NCBI RefSeq assembly: GCF_902859595.1 | Contig: NZ_CADIJQ010000013.1 | Coordinates: forward strand, 62,001 to 126,000 | DNA length: 64,000 nt | Reading direction: 5' to 3' | Origin: Achromobacter kerstersii | GTDB taxonomy: Bacteria; Pseudomonadota; Gammaproteobacteria; Burkholderiales; Burkholderiaceae_B | In this document: one piece after another, positions 16,816 to 24,053 of the stretch | Numbering within the stretch: the first letter of the stretch is position 1 | Layout: the number at the start of each line of letters is the position of its first letter | Notes under the pieces: model-generated | Told to the model about the DNA's origin: nothing | Databases searched by the model: none | What the model saw: the letters and a program-made list of their open reading frames with translations, nothing else | Translations under genes and position numbers: made by a program

Positions 16816-17484
16816 CTACAAGATCCCGCGCAGCTTGAACAAGGCGTTGTCTGTCGTCACACCCAGCTTTCGATAGGCGGTGGCCTTCTGGGCGCTGATG
16901 GTCTTGGGGCTGCGTCCGAACTTGGCCGCAATCTCCGAAATGGTCATCCCTTCCAACAAGCAGCGGATCACTTCGCGCTCCCGTGCAGACAAGGACGCGC
17001 CATCGAACAGGTCGCATTCGGCCGGCTGCAGTTCTTGAGGTGCAGTGGTGGCGCCCGAAAGCAGGTAAGTCATTTGGTCATCGCAGTACGTGCCACCCGC
17101 CGCGACCTTGCGCACGGCGCGTACGATTTCGTCTGCGCCGCCACCCTTGCCCACGAAGCCATGTGCGCCCGAACGCAGGGCAAGCGCCACCGTGGCGGGG
17201 TCATAAAGGGCGGACAGCACCAGAATGCGAGCTGCGGGAAACTTGATGCGCAACGTCTTGATCAACGAGATGCCATCCATCTCGGTCGGGCCCAGCGAAT
17301 AGTCGATCAGCAGCACATCGGCCAACTGCGTGCTCGACGCCAAGATCAAGTCGCGGCTGGACTCGTACTCGCCCAAGACGACGATGTCGCGATTTTGCGA
17401 CAGGTAGGCGGCCACCCCGGCCCGCACTACCGGGTGGTCATCAAGTAGGGCGATACGCAACGGATGAATTTGAGACGCTAACAA
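16816..17484 (-). CDS. orphan response regulator, NarL/FixJ (BvgA/FimZ-like) family
   Basis: Two-component DNA-binding regulator of 222 residues, transcribed against the fimbrial genes from within the cluster. The receiver has D15-D16, phospho-acceptor D61 in LLIDYSLGPTEMDG, S91 in LVLSALYD and K113 in GFVGKGGGADE. The LuxR-type HTH is at 165-222 (LSAREREVIRCLLEGMTISE, then KTISAQKATAYRKLGV). There is no good ATG: a TTG at 17484 preceded by GGA gives the family N-terminus, while the longer frame would run through the pilin promoter. No histidine kinase gene is adjacent. Likely role: control of the surrounding fimbrial promoters (inference from position). Confidence 0.88.
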   Translation of the reverse strand: MLASQIHPLRIALLDDHPVVRAGVAAYLSQNRDIVVLGEYESSRDLILASSTQLADVLLIDYSLGPTEMDGISLIKTLRIKFPAARILVLSALYDPATVALALRSGAHGFVGKGGGADEIVRAVRKVAAGGTYCDDQMTYLLSGATTAPQELQPAECDLFDGASLSAREREVIRCLLEGMTISEIAAKFGRSPKTISAQKATAYRKLGVTTDNALFKLRGIL

Positions 17485-17588
17485 TATGGAATTCCAAGAC
17501 AAACCTAAGACTTTCCACGGCTGTTCGCTAAGCGCAAAACCAGCGTGAACAATAGTAGCGCAGCCATCTGCGCGCCCCCAGTAAAGAT

Positions 17589-17631
17589 TAGGCCCACGCC
17601 TATATACCGGAAGCCGGCCATTTCCTAGAGT
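17589..17631 (+). promoter_or_regulatory. fimbrial promoter box B before pilin gene 1
   Basis: TAGGCCCACGCCTATAT (17589-17605) is identical over 17 bp to the box before the chaperone gene. TAGAGT at 17626-17631 begins 37 bp after the box start, the same spacing. The hexamer lies 39 bp before the pilin ATG. It is in the divergent interval shared with the response regulator gene. Confidence 0.7.
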
Positions 17632-17670
17632 GTGTGGTTTACCCCCACCCCACATCTGAACTGGATGGCC

Positions 17671-18393
17671 ATGAATCACTCAGCACGAACCCCGCACGCT
17701 CTGCGCTACCTCTTAGCCGCGAGCTTTTTGATTACTGCAACGGCCCAAGCGGCCACCTCTGCGGAACTGAAGGTCACCGGCCGCATCACGCCGCCGTCAT
17801 GCGACCTTACGCTGGACGGCAATGGGCATCTGGATTTTGGCGAGCGTGCATTTAACACGCTCAGCCTCGACGGCACCAAGTTGAACGAAAAGGCCATCGG
17901 CCTGCAAGTCACCTGCGACGGCGCCACCCGTGTCGGGCTGCATGTTGTAGACAACCGCGCCAGCAGCAAGGTTCTGAAGGCTGCGCTGAACGCCAACGCG
18001 TGGGGCAGCTCCAACGCGCTGATCACTGACGACTTCATCTATGGGCTGGGTTCGGTTACCGGCGCCGGCGACACCCAGGTACCCATCGGCGGCTACATGT
18101 TTGGCTTCAAGGATGCCGACGTTACCGCGAACGGCTCCAAAGCCTACGTTGTCTACAGCGCTGACAAGCGCAACTGGAAATTCGACGTACCGCAGCGCAA
18201 TTACCTCAGCCCCAATTTCACGTACTCCTTCGTGATCGGTGCTCCCAGCGCAAGCAACTACACGCCTATCGCCATTACCGCCCTCAATGGCGCGCTGACC
18301 GTCGTCCCGACGATCAACCGCTCCGGCGACTTGCCGACCAGCAGCGCCATTGCTTTTGATGGCAGCGCCACCATTTCGCTGATCTACCTGTAA
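17671..18393 (+). CDS. DUF1120-type fimbrial subunit, pilin 1
   Basis: An exported pilin-like subunit of 240 residues. A Sec signal ends near ATAQA (about 1-27). The mature N-terminus AELKVTGRITPPSC has alternating hydrophobics suited to donor-strand exchange. C44 and C82 (in LQVTCDG) are placed like the pilin disulphide. The C-terminus GSATISLIYL has a penultimate Tyr, the usual chaperone-recognition pattern. The start at 17671 is chosen by alignment with pilin 4, which has the same length and a parallel N-terminus (MNHSARTP / MNYLARSP). It has its own promoter and is followed by a hairpin and repeats. Confidence 0.82.
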   Translation: MNHSARTPHALRYLLAASFLITATAQAATSAELKVTGRITPPSCDLTLDGNGHLDFGERAFNTLSLDGTKLNEKAIGLQVTCDGATRVGLHVVDNRASSKVLKAALNANAWGSSNALITDDFIYGLGSVTGAGDTQVPIGGYMFGFKDADVTANGSKAYVVYSADKRNWKFDVPQRNYLSPNFTYSFVIGAPSASNYTPIAITALNGALTVVPTINRSGDLPTSSAIAFDGSATISLIYL

Positions 18394-18416
18394 AGACAAC
18401 GCGGATGGCGCTCTGA

Positions 18417-18497
18417 GGAGCCCTCCGCGGTCGGTCACCGAAATCCGTGCGGAGGGCCTTGTGGAGCCCTCCGCTGTCGATCACCGAAACCCGTGCA
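18417..18497. repeat. 35-bp direct repeat and hairpin between pilins 1 and 2
   Basis: Two imperfect 35-bp copies (18417-18451 and 18463-18497) share ggagccctccgc, tcaccgaaa and ccgtgc, and start 46 bp apart. The first copy is also an inverted repeat (GCCCTCCGC at 18420-18428 against GCGGAGGGC at 18449-18457), giving a 9-bp stem. The second copy has lost the right arm. It is placed to act as a terminator or RNA-stability hairpin after pilin 1. Confidence 0.65.
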
Positions 18498-18611
18498 GTC
18501 CGACAAAGCGTCTCCCAGGAGCCGCCCGCGCCGCGTCCTGCTTCGCGCTCGCCACGGCCACATCGGATCGTTGCTGCCATGACCCGGCATGCCTGGCAAT
18601 TAGGAACGTTC

Positions 18612-19313
18612 ATGACAACCCATCTCAAACTCGGCATTGTGCTTGCCGCGCTAACGGCTGCTGCACCCGCTATCAGCGGTAACAATCTCACCATCACTGG
18701 GAAATTGACTCCGCCCGCGTGCAACGTCCATTTTGGCAGCGACTCAACGTTCAACTTCGGCGTTATTGCGTTTAACGCGCTGGACAACAACGGCACGAAG
18801 CTTGACGGAAAAGACGCTGCCCTGCAGATCGATTGTGGCAGCCCCACGCGCGTCAGCGTTGTCGCCCAAGACAATCGTGCCGGGTCCGGCATCACCATCC
18901 AGGAAGCCCCCAGCCTGAACTGGCCGTACCAAAACCCCGAGAACGGCCCCAAATATTCCTGGGGCCTGGGCTTTGCAGACGGCAATCACATCAAGACGGG
19001 AGCCTTGATCGTCCTGATCAACCCGCCCACCACCACCATCGACGGCACGCCCTTGACCCAGGCAGGTGCGCAAAAGATCATCGCGCGGCCCACGGGCAGC
19101 AGCAGCTGGTCAGTCGCGTCATCGCATTACTCGGTCAACCTCAGCCCCAACTTTGAATATTCATTCGGCGCGGCGGGTGGCCCCCCCGGACGCATTACGA
19201 ATGCCAAAGTGGCGCTCGGGCTTGCCCCCCTGATCGGGCAACCGGCAACCTTGCCCTCCGCGGACGAAATCCCCCTGGACGGCTCAATCACATTCACATT
19301 GCGCTACCTGTAG
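18612..19313 (+). CDS. DUF1120-type fimbrial subunit, pilin 2
   Basis: An exported subunit of 233 residues from the ATG at 18612, which is preceded by AGGA. The signal peptide is about 1-22. The donor-strand-like N-terminus is NNLTITGKLTPPAC, with cysteines at C37 and C75 (LQIDCGS). The C-terminus is GSITFTLRYL. It is closest to pilin 3 (both share the motif NWPYQNPENG or KWPYQNPENG near residue 100 and the end TFTLRYL) and more distant from pilins 1 and 4. It probably forms a transcript with pilin 3, only 44 bp downstream. No copy of the TAGGC promoter box was found before it. Confidence 0.8.
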   Translation: MTTHLKLGIVLAALTAAAPAISGNNLTITGKLTPPACNVHFGSDSTFNFGVIAFNALDNNGTKLDGKDAALQIDCGSPTRVSVVAQDNRAGSGITIQEAPSLNWPYQNPENGPKYSWGLGFADGNHIKTGALIVLINPPTTTIDGTPLTQAGAQKIIARPTGSSSWSVASSHYSVNLSPNFEYSFGAAGGPPGRITNAKVALGLAPLIGQPATLPSADEIPLDGSITFTLRYL

Positions 19314-19357
19314 CCGGAATTTGGACTTTTAAAAGAGAGCGCTTTGCGCCAGCTCCT

Positions 19358-20065
19358 ATGATTAAAAATCTGCCTCACCTATGCGCCTGCCTCGCCCTGA
19401 CTGCGGTCGGCGGCGCCCAGGCCAACACTACGCAAACCAACCTTATCGTGGGTGGACAGATTACTCCGCCCGCTTGCAACGTCAGCGTCGATGGTGCAAG
19501 CGGGGTCGATTTCGGCGATATCCCGTTTCGAACCCTGGACCCAGACGGCACTCTGCTCAAAGAACAGCACCCCCGCCTGGAGATTGCCTGCGGCGGGCCA
19601 ACACGCGTGGCGTTCACGGCACAGGACAATCGCGCGAACTCCACCATTACGCACCAGGAAGCGATCGCAGCGGGCCTGAAATGGCCCTACCAAAACCCCG
19701 AAAACGGCATGCCTCATGCGTGGGGGCTGGGCCGCATCGATGACGTCAAGATCGGCGCAGCAGTGCTACTGATTCGCCCCGAAGCCTCTCTGATTGACGG
19801 CAAGCCGCCCGCCGTCGACACCATGCAGATTTTGGCTCGCGCGGCTGGCAGCTCGTCCTCCTGGCCGGTTCATTCGGCTCAGGACAGCATCAACCTGAAT
19901 TTGGTGGATGAGTATTCATTCGGCGCCCCGGCTGCCGCCGCAGCCATCACGAATGCATCGGTCAGCCTGGCGGTTCTTCCGCTGCTGAACAAACCGGCCG
20001 CACTACCCATCGCGAAAGAGATTCCGATAGACGGCTCGGTCACCTTCACGCTGCGCTACCTCTGA
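19358..20065 (+). CDS. DUF1120-type fimbrial subunit, pilin 3
   Basis: An exported subunit of 235 residues. The signal peptide is about 1-22 (CLALTAVGGAQA). The mature N-terminus is NLIVGGQITPPAC, with cysteines C40 and C78 (LEIACGG) and the C-terminus GSVTFTLRYL. It is a paralogue of pilin 2. The region before the ATG lacks a clear Shine-Dalgarno sequence (CCAGCTCCT immediately upstream), so it may be weakly or coupled translated. An extra Cys pair in the signal region (LCACLAL) is unusual, but it would be removed with the signal. Confidence 0.8.
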   Translation: MIKNLPHLCACLALTAVGGAQANTTQTNLIVGGQITPPACNVSVDGASGVDFGDIPFRTLDPDGTLLKEQHPRLEIACGGPTRVAFTAQDNRANSTITHQEAIAAGLKWPYQNPENGMPHAWGLGRIDDVKIGAAVLLIRPEASLIDGKPPAVDTMQILARAAGSSSSWPVHSAQDSINLNLVDEYSFGAPAAAAAITNASVSLAVLPLLNKPAALPIAKEIPIDGSVTFTLRYL

Positions 20066-20103
20066 CGCCGCCCATTCGCGACGACTGACCGCCAAGCCGT
20101 ATC

Positions 20104-20150
20104 AGGCGCATGCTGCTATACCGCAAGGCGGCCAGTTCCAAGACTGCGTG
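20104..20150 (+). promoter_or_regulatory. diverged fimbrial promoter copy before pilin 4
   Basis: By eye, 36 of 47 positions match the pilin 1 promoter segment at 17590-17636, without gaps. The left arm AGGC is kept, but the right arm GCCTA is changed to GCTGC, and the -10-like TAGAGT has become AAGACT. It lies 29 bp before the pilin 4 ATG. It looks like the promoter duplicated together with the gene and has since decayed or changed specificity. Confidence 0.6.
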
Positions 20151-20178
20151 CTTCTTCCCCTTTTGACCCTGGATGTTC

Positions 20179-20901
20179 ATGAATTATCTGGCACGATCCC
20201 CACACGCGCTGCGCTGCCTTTTTGCCGCGAGCGTTCTGATAACCGCAACGACTCAAGCGGCCCCCTCGGCAAACCTCACGGTCACTGGCCGCCTCACACC
20301 GCCATCATGCGACCTCACTCTGGACAGCGACGGCCAGCTGGACTTCGGCGAGCGGCCCTTCAACTCGCTCGCTCCCGATGGCACCAAAGTGGGCGAAAAG
20401 GCGATCGGCCTGCAAGTCACCTGCAACGGCGAAACCCGAATCGGGCTGCGTGTTGTCGATAATCGCGCAAGCAGCAAAGTGCCTAAGGCGGATCTGAACG
20501 TCAACGCCTGGGCTACCCCTAGCTCCATCATCACAGACGATTTCATCTACGGACTCGGAACCGTTGCTGGCGCGGATGACGCCCAAATCCCCATCGGGGG
20601 CTACATGTTTGGGTTCAAGGACCCCGACATTATGGTGAACGGCTCCAAAGCCTCCGTTATCTACAGCGCCAACCTGCAAACCTGGCGAGCCGACATCCCC
20701 TCGCGCCATTACCTCAGCCCCAATTTCACGTACTCGTTCGTGATTGGAGCCCCGGGCGGCGGCAACGGCACACCCGTTCCGATCACCTCGGTCAATGGTG
20801 CGCTGACCGTCGTCCCGACGATTAACCGCAGCAGCGCATTGCCGACCGGCACCGACATTGCTTTCGACGGCAGCGCCACCATTTCACTGGTCTACCTGTA
20901 A
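20179..20901 (+). CDS. DUF1120-type fimbrial subunit, pilin 4 (duplicate of pilin 1)
   Basis: An exported subunit of 240 residues, exactly the length of pilin 1. Cysteines are at the same positions (C44, C82), and shared segments include ITDDFIYGLG, IPIGGYMFGFKD, HYLSPNFTYSFVIGAP (pilin 1 has NYLSPNFTYSFVIGAP) and NGALTVVPTINRS. The C-terminus is GSATISLVYL. The ATG at 20179 parallels the chosen pilin 1 start; an ATG at 20173 is also possible. It is the last gene of the cluster, followed by a hairpin terminator and tRNA-Ser on the opposite strand. Confidence 0.82.
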   Translation: MNYLARSPHALRCLFAASVLITATTQAAPSANLTVTGRLTPPSCDLTLDSDGQLDFGERPFNSLAPDGTKVGEKAIGLQVTCNGETRIGLRVVDNRASSKVPKADLNVNAWATPSSIITDDFIYGLGTVAGADDAQIPIGGYMFGFKDPDIMVNGSKASVIYSANLQTWRADIPSRHYLSPNFTYSFVIGAPGGGNGTPVPITSVNGALTVVPTINRSSALPTGTDIAFDGSATISLVYL

Positions 20902-20932
20902 CGCCTATGGCCACGACGGCGCGGCAAACAAA

Positions 20933-20965
20933 AAGGCCCCCGAATTCGATGAATTCGGGGGCCTT
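20933..20965. terminator. bidirectional hairpin between pilin 4 and tRNA-Ser
   Basis: A 15-bp perfect stem (AAGGCCCCCGAATTC with its complement, 3-nt loop). On the minus strand it is followed by TTTTTGTTT, so it is a good terminator for the tRNA. On the plus strand the T-tract is weaker (TTCATATT), but it can still end the pilin transcript. Confidence 0.85.
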
Positions 20966-20972
20966 CATATTC

Positions 20973-21063
20973 TGGCGGACAGAGGGGGATTCGAACCCCC
21001 GATACGCTTTTGACGTATACACGCTTTCCAGGCGTGCGCCTTCAACCGCTCGGCCACCTGTCC
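20973..21063 (-). tRNA. tRNA-Ser (anticodon GGA)
   Basis: The minus strand reads GGACAGGTGGCCGAGCGGTT, a type II tRNA start with the Ser/Leu-type D-arm. The anticodon loop sequence CTGGAAA holds anticodon GGA on a stem GCACGC / GCGTGT. A long variable arm (TACGTCAAAAGCGTA) and a T-arm with GGTTCGAATC follow. The acceptor stem GGACAGG pairs with TCTGTCC, and discriminator G and an encoded CCA complete 91 nt. It reads UCC and UCU serine codons. Confidence 0.96.
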
Positions 21064-21138
21064 TTGTCGCTTGCTGATGAACGCAACATCAACACTTCAC
21101 TATGCGTAAACCAGCATTGCGAAATTTGCGAATCCGCG

Positions 21139-21168
21139 ATTCTAGCAGATTCTGGGTAGCGGACACAA
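21139..21168 (-). promoter_or_regulatory. predicted sigma-70 promoter of tRNA-Ser
   Basis: On the minus strand TTGTGT (21163-21168) and TAGAAT (21139-21144) are 18 bp apart, with TGC just before the -10 (extended -10). The -10 lies 75 bp upstream of the mature tRNA 5' end. Confidence 0.6.
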
Positions 21169-21192
21169 GCGAGCCCAACGTGAAAAGAAAAA

Positions 21193-21212
21193 GGGACGCC
21201 CTGAGGCGTCCC
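21193..21212 (-). terminator. terminator of the prkA-yeaH-spoVR operon
   Basis: Perfect 8-bp stem GGGACGCC / GGCGTCCC with a 4-nt loop, followed on the minus strand by TTTTTCTTTTC. It is 19 bp after the SpoVR stop. Confidence 0.85.
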
Positions 21213-21231
21213 GGCTTCCATCATCCGGCCT

Positions 21232-22785
21232 TTACATCGACGCTGGCGCTTCCTGCTCACGGTAGGAACTGATCGTGCCGTCCGGCTCGGTCTCTTCCAA
21301 CCTGACCTTGAAGCCCCAAAGCCGCGCCAGATGCTTCATTACCTGTTCGGCATCGTCACCCGCCAGCGGGCGGCTCCGGCTCTTCAAATGCCGCAACACC
21401 AACGAGCGGTCGGAGTCGCGGTTAAAGCGCACCACTTGGATGTCCGGCACCTGATTGTCGCGATTGTGCTGCGCGGCGAGCAGACGGCGGATGTCGCGGT
21501 AGCCCTCATCGTTATGAATGGCCGCGACTTCCAGCTTCGGATTCGATTGATGATCTGAAATGGCGAAGAAGCGGAATTCGCGGATCAGGCGCGGCGACAG
21601 GTATTGCGAGATGAAGGACTCGTCCTTGAAGTTGCGCATGGCGAAGTCCAGGGTCTTCAGCCAATCGCCGCCAGCGATGTCCGGGAACCAGCGGCGGTCT
21701 TCGGGCGTGGGCGCTTCGCAGATACGGCGAATGTCCGACATCATCGCAAAGCCCAGCGCATAGGGGTTGATGCCGCCATAGCCGCGCTCGTCAAAGCCGC
21801 GTTGGCTGACCACGTTGGTGTGGCTTTGCAAAAACTCCATCATGAAGCCGTCGTTCACCAGCCCCTTTTCGTGCAGGCGGTTAAGGATGGTGTAGTGCCA
21901 GAACGTGGCCCACCCTTCGTTCATGACCTTGGTCTGCGTTTGCGGATAGAAGTACTGGGCGATCTTGCGCACGATGCGCACCAGCTCCTTCTGCCACGGC
22001 GCCAGCTTGGGCGAGTACTTCTCAATGAAGTACAGCAGGTTTTCTTCGGGCTCCGGCGGGAAGACCGACGCATCCACGCGCGTGTCCTTGTCTGCTTCAA
22101 GACGCGGCAGCGTGCGCCACAAGTCGTTGTATTGCAGACGCGCGTGTTCCTTGCGTTCGGCCTGGCGCGCGGCCTCTTCCTTGAACGACATCGGCGCCGG
22201 CCGCTTGTAGCGGTCAACCCCGTGATGCGACAGCGCGTGGCAGGAATCCAGCAACGCCTCCACCGCATCGATGCCGTAGCGGTCTTCGCACGACATCACG
22301 TACTTGCGTGCAAACACCAGATAGTCCAGCACGCCGTCCGCGTCCGTCCATTGGCGGAACAGGTAATTGCCCTTGAAAAACGAGTTGTGCCCATAGCACG
22401 CGTGCGCAATCACCAGCGCCTGCATCGTCATGGAGTTCTCTTCCATGAGATACGAGATGCAGGGGTTGGAGTTGATGACGATCTCGTACGCCAACCCTTG
22501 CATGCCGCGGCGATAGTATTGCTCGTTGCGGATGAATTCCTTGCCGTACGACCAGTGCGGATAGCCAATAGGCAGGCCCGCCGAGGCATAGGCGTCCAGC
22601 ATCTGTTCCGAAGTGATGACTTCGATCTGGTTCGGATAGGTGTCCAGCCCATATTCCGCAGCGACCTTGGAGATCGCGTCGTCATAGGACTGGATCAGTT
22701 CGAACGTCCATTCGGAACCCTGGGAAATCGGCCGAGCGCCGCCAGCCGATCCCGGCTCTACGAGAGCACCCACGATGGCATTCAT
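21232..22785 (-). CDS. SpoVR family protein
   Basis: A cytoplasmic protein of 517 residues, the usual family length. Landmarks are YPNQIEVITSEQMLDAYASA, GMQGLAYEIVINSNPCISYL, VIAHACYGHNSFFKGNYLF, NEGWATFWHYTILNRLHEKG and the conserved INPYALGFAMM. The C-terminal domain includes ISDHQSNPKLEVAAIHNDEG. The His and Asp pattern suggests a metal-binding fold. SpoVR was first noted in Bacillus sporulation, but in proteobacteria (YcgB) it travels with PrkA and YeaH as a stationary-phase or nutrient-stress module with unknown chemistry. The start overlaps the yeaH stop by 4 bp. Confidence 0.94.
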   Translation of the reverse strand: MNAIVGALVEPGSAGGARPISQGSEWTFELIQSYDDAISKVAAEYGLDTYPNQIEVITSEQMLDAYASAGLPIGYPHWSYGKEFIRNEQYYRRGMQGLAYEIVINSNPCISYLMEENSMTMQALVIAHACYGHNSFFKGNYLFRQWTDADGVLDYLVFARKYVMSCEDRYGIDAVEALLDSCHALSHHGVDRYKRPAPMSFKEEAARQAERKEHARLQYNDLWRTLPRLEADKDTRVDASVFPPEPEENLLYFIEKYSPKLAPWQKELVRIVRKIAQYFYPQTQTKVMNEGWATFWHYTILNRLHEKGLVNDGFMMEFLQSHTNVVSQRGFDERGYGGINPYALGFAMMSDIRRICEAPTPEDRRWFPDIAGGDWLKTLDFAMRNFKDESFISQYLSPRLIREFRFFAISDHQSNPKLEVAAIHNDEGYRDIRRLLAAQHNRDNQVPDIQVVRFNRDSDRSLVLRHLKSRSRPLAGDDAEQVMKHLARLWGFKVRLEETEPDGTISSYREQEAPASM

Positions 22786-24041
22786 GCGGTTTCCTTCTTG
22801 AACAGGTCATGGAACACGGGGAAGATTTCGCCGCGATCACAGATGCGCCGCATGACGAAATGCGGCTCCAACTTCTGTTCATACTCCGCCCACAGGCTGC
22901 TCTTGCGAGCCTCTTGCGAGTCGGGAATTTCGATGTAGGCGAAATACCGGGTCGACGGCAACAGGTGTTCCGCCAGGAAGCGCGCGCTCTTGCCCGCGTC
23001 GGCGCCAAACGAATCGCCGTCGCTGGCTTGCGCCGCGTACACGTTCCACGCCGAGGGCGGATAGCGCTTTTCCAGAATTTCGCGCATCAGCTCCAGCGCG
23101 GACAGCACAATCGTGCCGCCGCTCTTGGGGTCGTAGAAGAACGTCTGCTCGTCTACTTCCTCGGCGTTGTCCGTGTGCCGGATGAAGACCAGGTCCACGT
23201 GCTCGTACTTGCGCGACAAGAACAAGTACAGCAGCGTGAAGAAGCGCTTGGCCAGGTCCTTCTTGCCTTCGTCCATGGACCCGGAGACGTCCATCAGGCA
23301 GAACATGACCGCGCGCGCCATCGGAATGGCGACCGACACGCGGTTGCGATAGCGCAAGTCCAGGTCGTCCAGGAACGGCACGCGGGCAAGACGCTCGCGG
23401 CAGTCCTCGACGTCTTGTTCCAGCGTGCGGATCTCGGCGGCGGGCGCACCCGCCGCGCGAGCCTTGGCAAGCGCTTCCTCGGCATCTTCAAGATCTGCGC
23501 GCGCCTTCACGTTCAGCGACACCCGCCGCGCCAGCGAAGACTTCAGCGTGCGGCTGATGCTCAACATGCTGGGCGAACCGGTGGTGGTGTAGCCCGCGCG
23601 CTGCCATTTCTTCTGGCTGACTTCGCCCAGCTGGTTGCGCGCCAGATGAGGCAGTTCCAGATCCTCGAAGAATAGGTTCAGGAATTCGGCCCGAGACAGG
23701 CTGAAGGTGAATTGATCTACGGCTTCACCCTCGCCCGGCTCCGAGCCGCCTTCACCCTGCCCGCCCTGCGGCCGGTCGATGGTGTCACCCTTGGCAAATT
23801 CACGATTACCAGGGTGCACCATCTCGCGGTCACCGCCCGATCCGTGCCGAAAGGTCGGCTCGGAAATATCTCGGGCGGGCAGGTTGATCTCTCCGCCTTG
23901 ATCCATATCCTGAATCGAGCGGTCACGGATCATCCCGTGCACCGCCTTGCGGATCTGGTCCTTGTAGCGCCGCAAAAAACGCTCGCGGTTGACGGCGCTT
24001 TTATTGCGCCCGTTAAGACGGCGATCGATCAGTGAATTCAT
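22782..24041 (-). CDS. yeaH: YeaH/YhbH family protein (DUF444, VWA-like)
   Basis: A 419-residue cytoplasmic partner of the PrkA kinase. The N-terminal basic segment (RFLRRYKDQIRKAVHGMIRD) is typical. The middle is Gly/Glu-rich (GGQGEGGSEPGEGEAVDQ). The C-terminal half is a von Willebrand A-like domain with a MIDAS-type DVSGS at 251-255, followed by FIRHTDNAEEVDEQTFF. An Ala/Glu-rich coiled-coil insertion lies around 182-222. It is the second gene of the operon, 12 bp after the prkA stop and overlapping the SpoVR start. Confidence 0.94.
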   Translation of the reverse strand: MNSLIDRRLNGRNKSAVNRERFLRRYKDQIRKAVHGMIRDRSIQDMDQGGEINLPARDISEPTFRHGSGGDREMVHPGNREFAKGDTIDRPQGGQGEGGSEPGEGEAVDQFTFSLSRAEFLNLFFEDLELPHLARNQLGEVSQKKWQRAGYTTTGSPSMLSISRTLKSSLARRVSLNVKARADLEDAEEALAKARAAGAPAAEIRTLEQDVEDCRERLARVPFLDDLDLRYRNRVSVAIPMARAVMFCLMDVSGSMDEGKKDLAKRFFTLLYLFLSRKYEHVDLVFIRHTDNAEEVDEQTFFYDPKSGGTIVLSALELMREILEKRYPPSAWNVYAAQASDGDSFGADAGKSARFLAEHLLPSTRYFAYIEIPDSQEARKSSLWAEYEQKLEPHFVMRRICDRGEIFPVFHDLFKKETA

Positions 24042-24053
24042 GATTCACCTCGC

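Noticed and set aside
20973-21063. tRNA-Ser as an integration site for a fimbrial island
   Set aside because: No integrase gene and no second copy of the tRNA 3' end was found within the window, and the flanking fimbrial genes do not differ visibly in composition.
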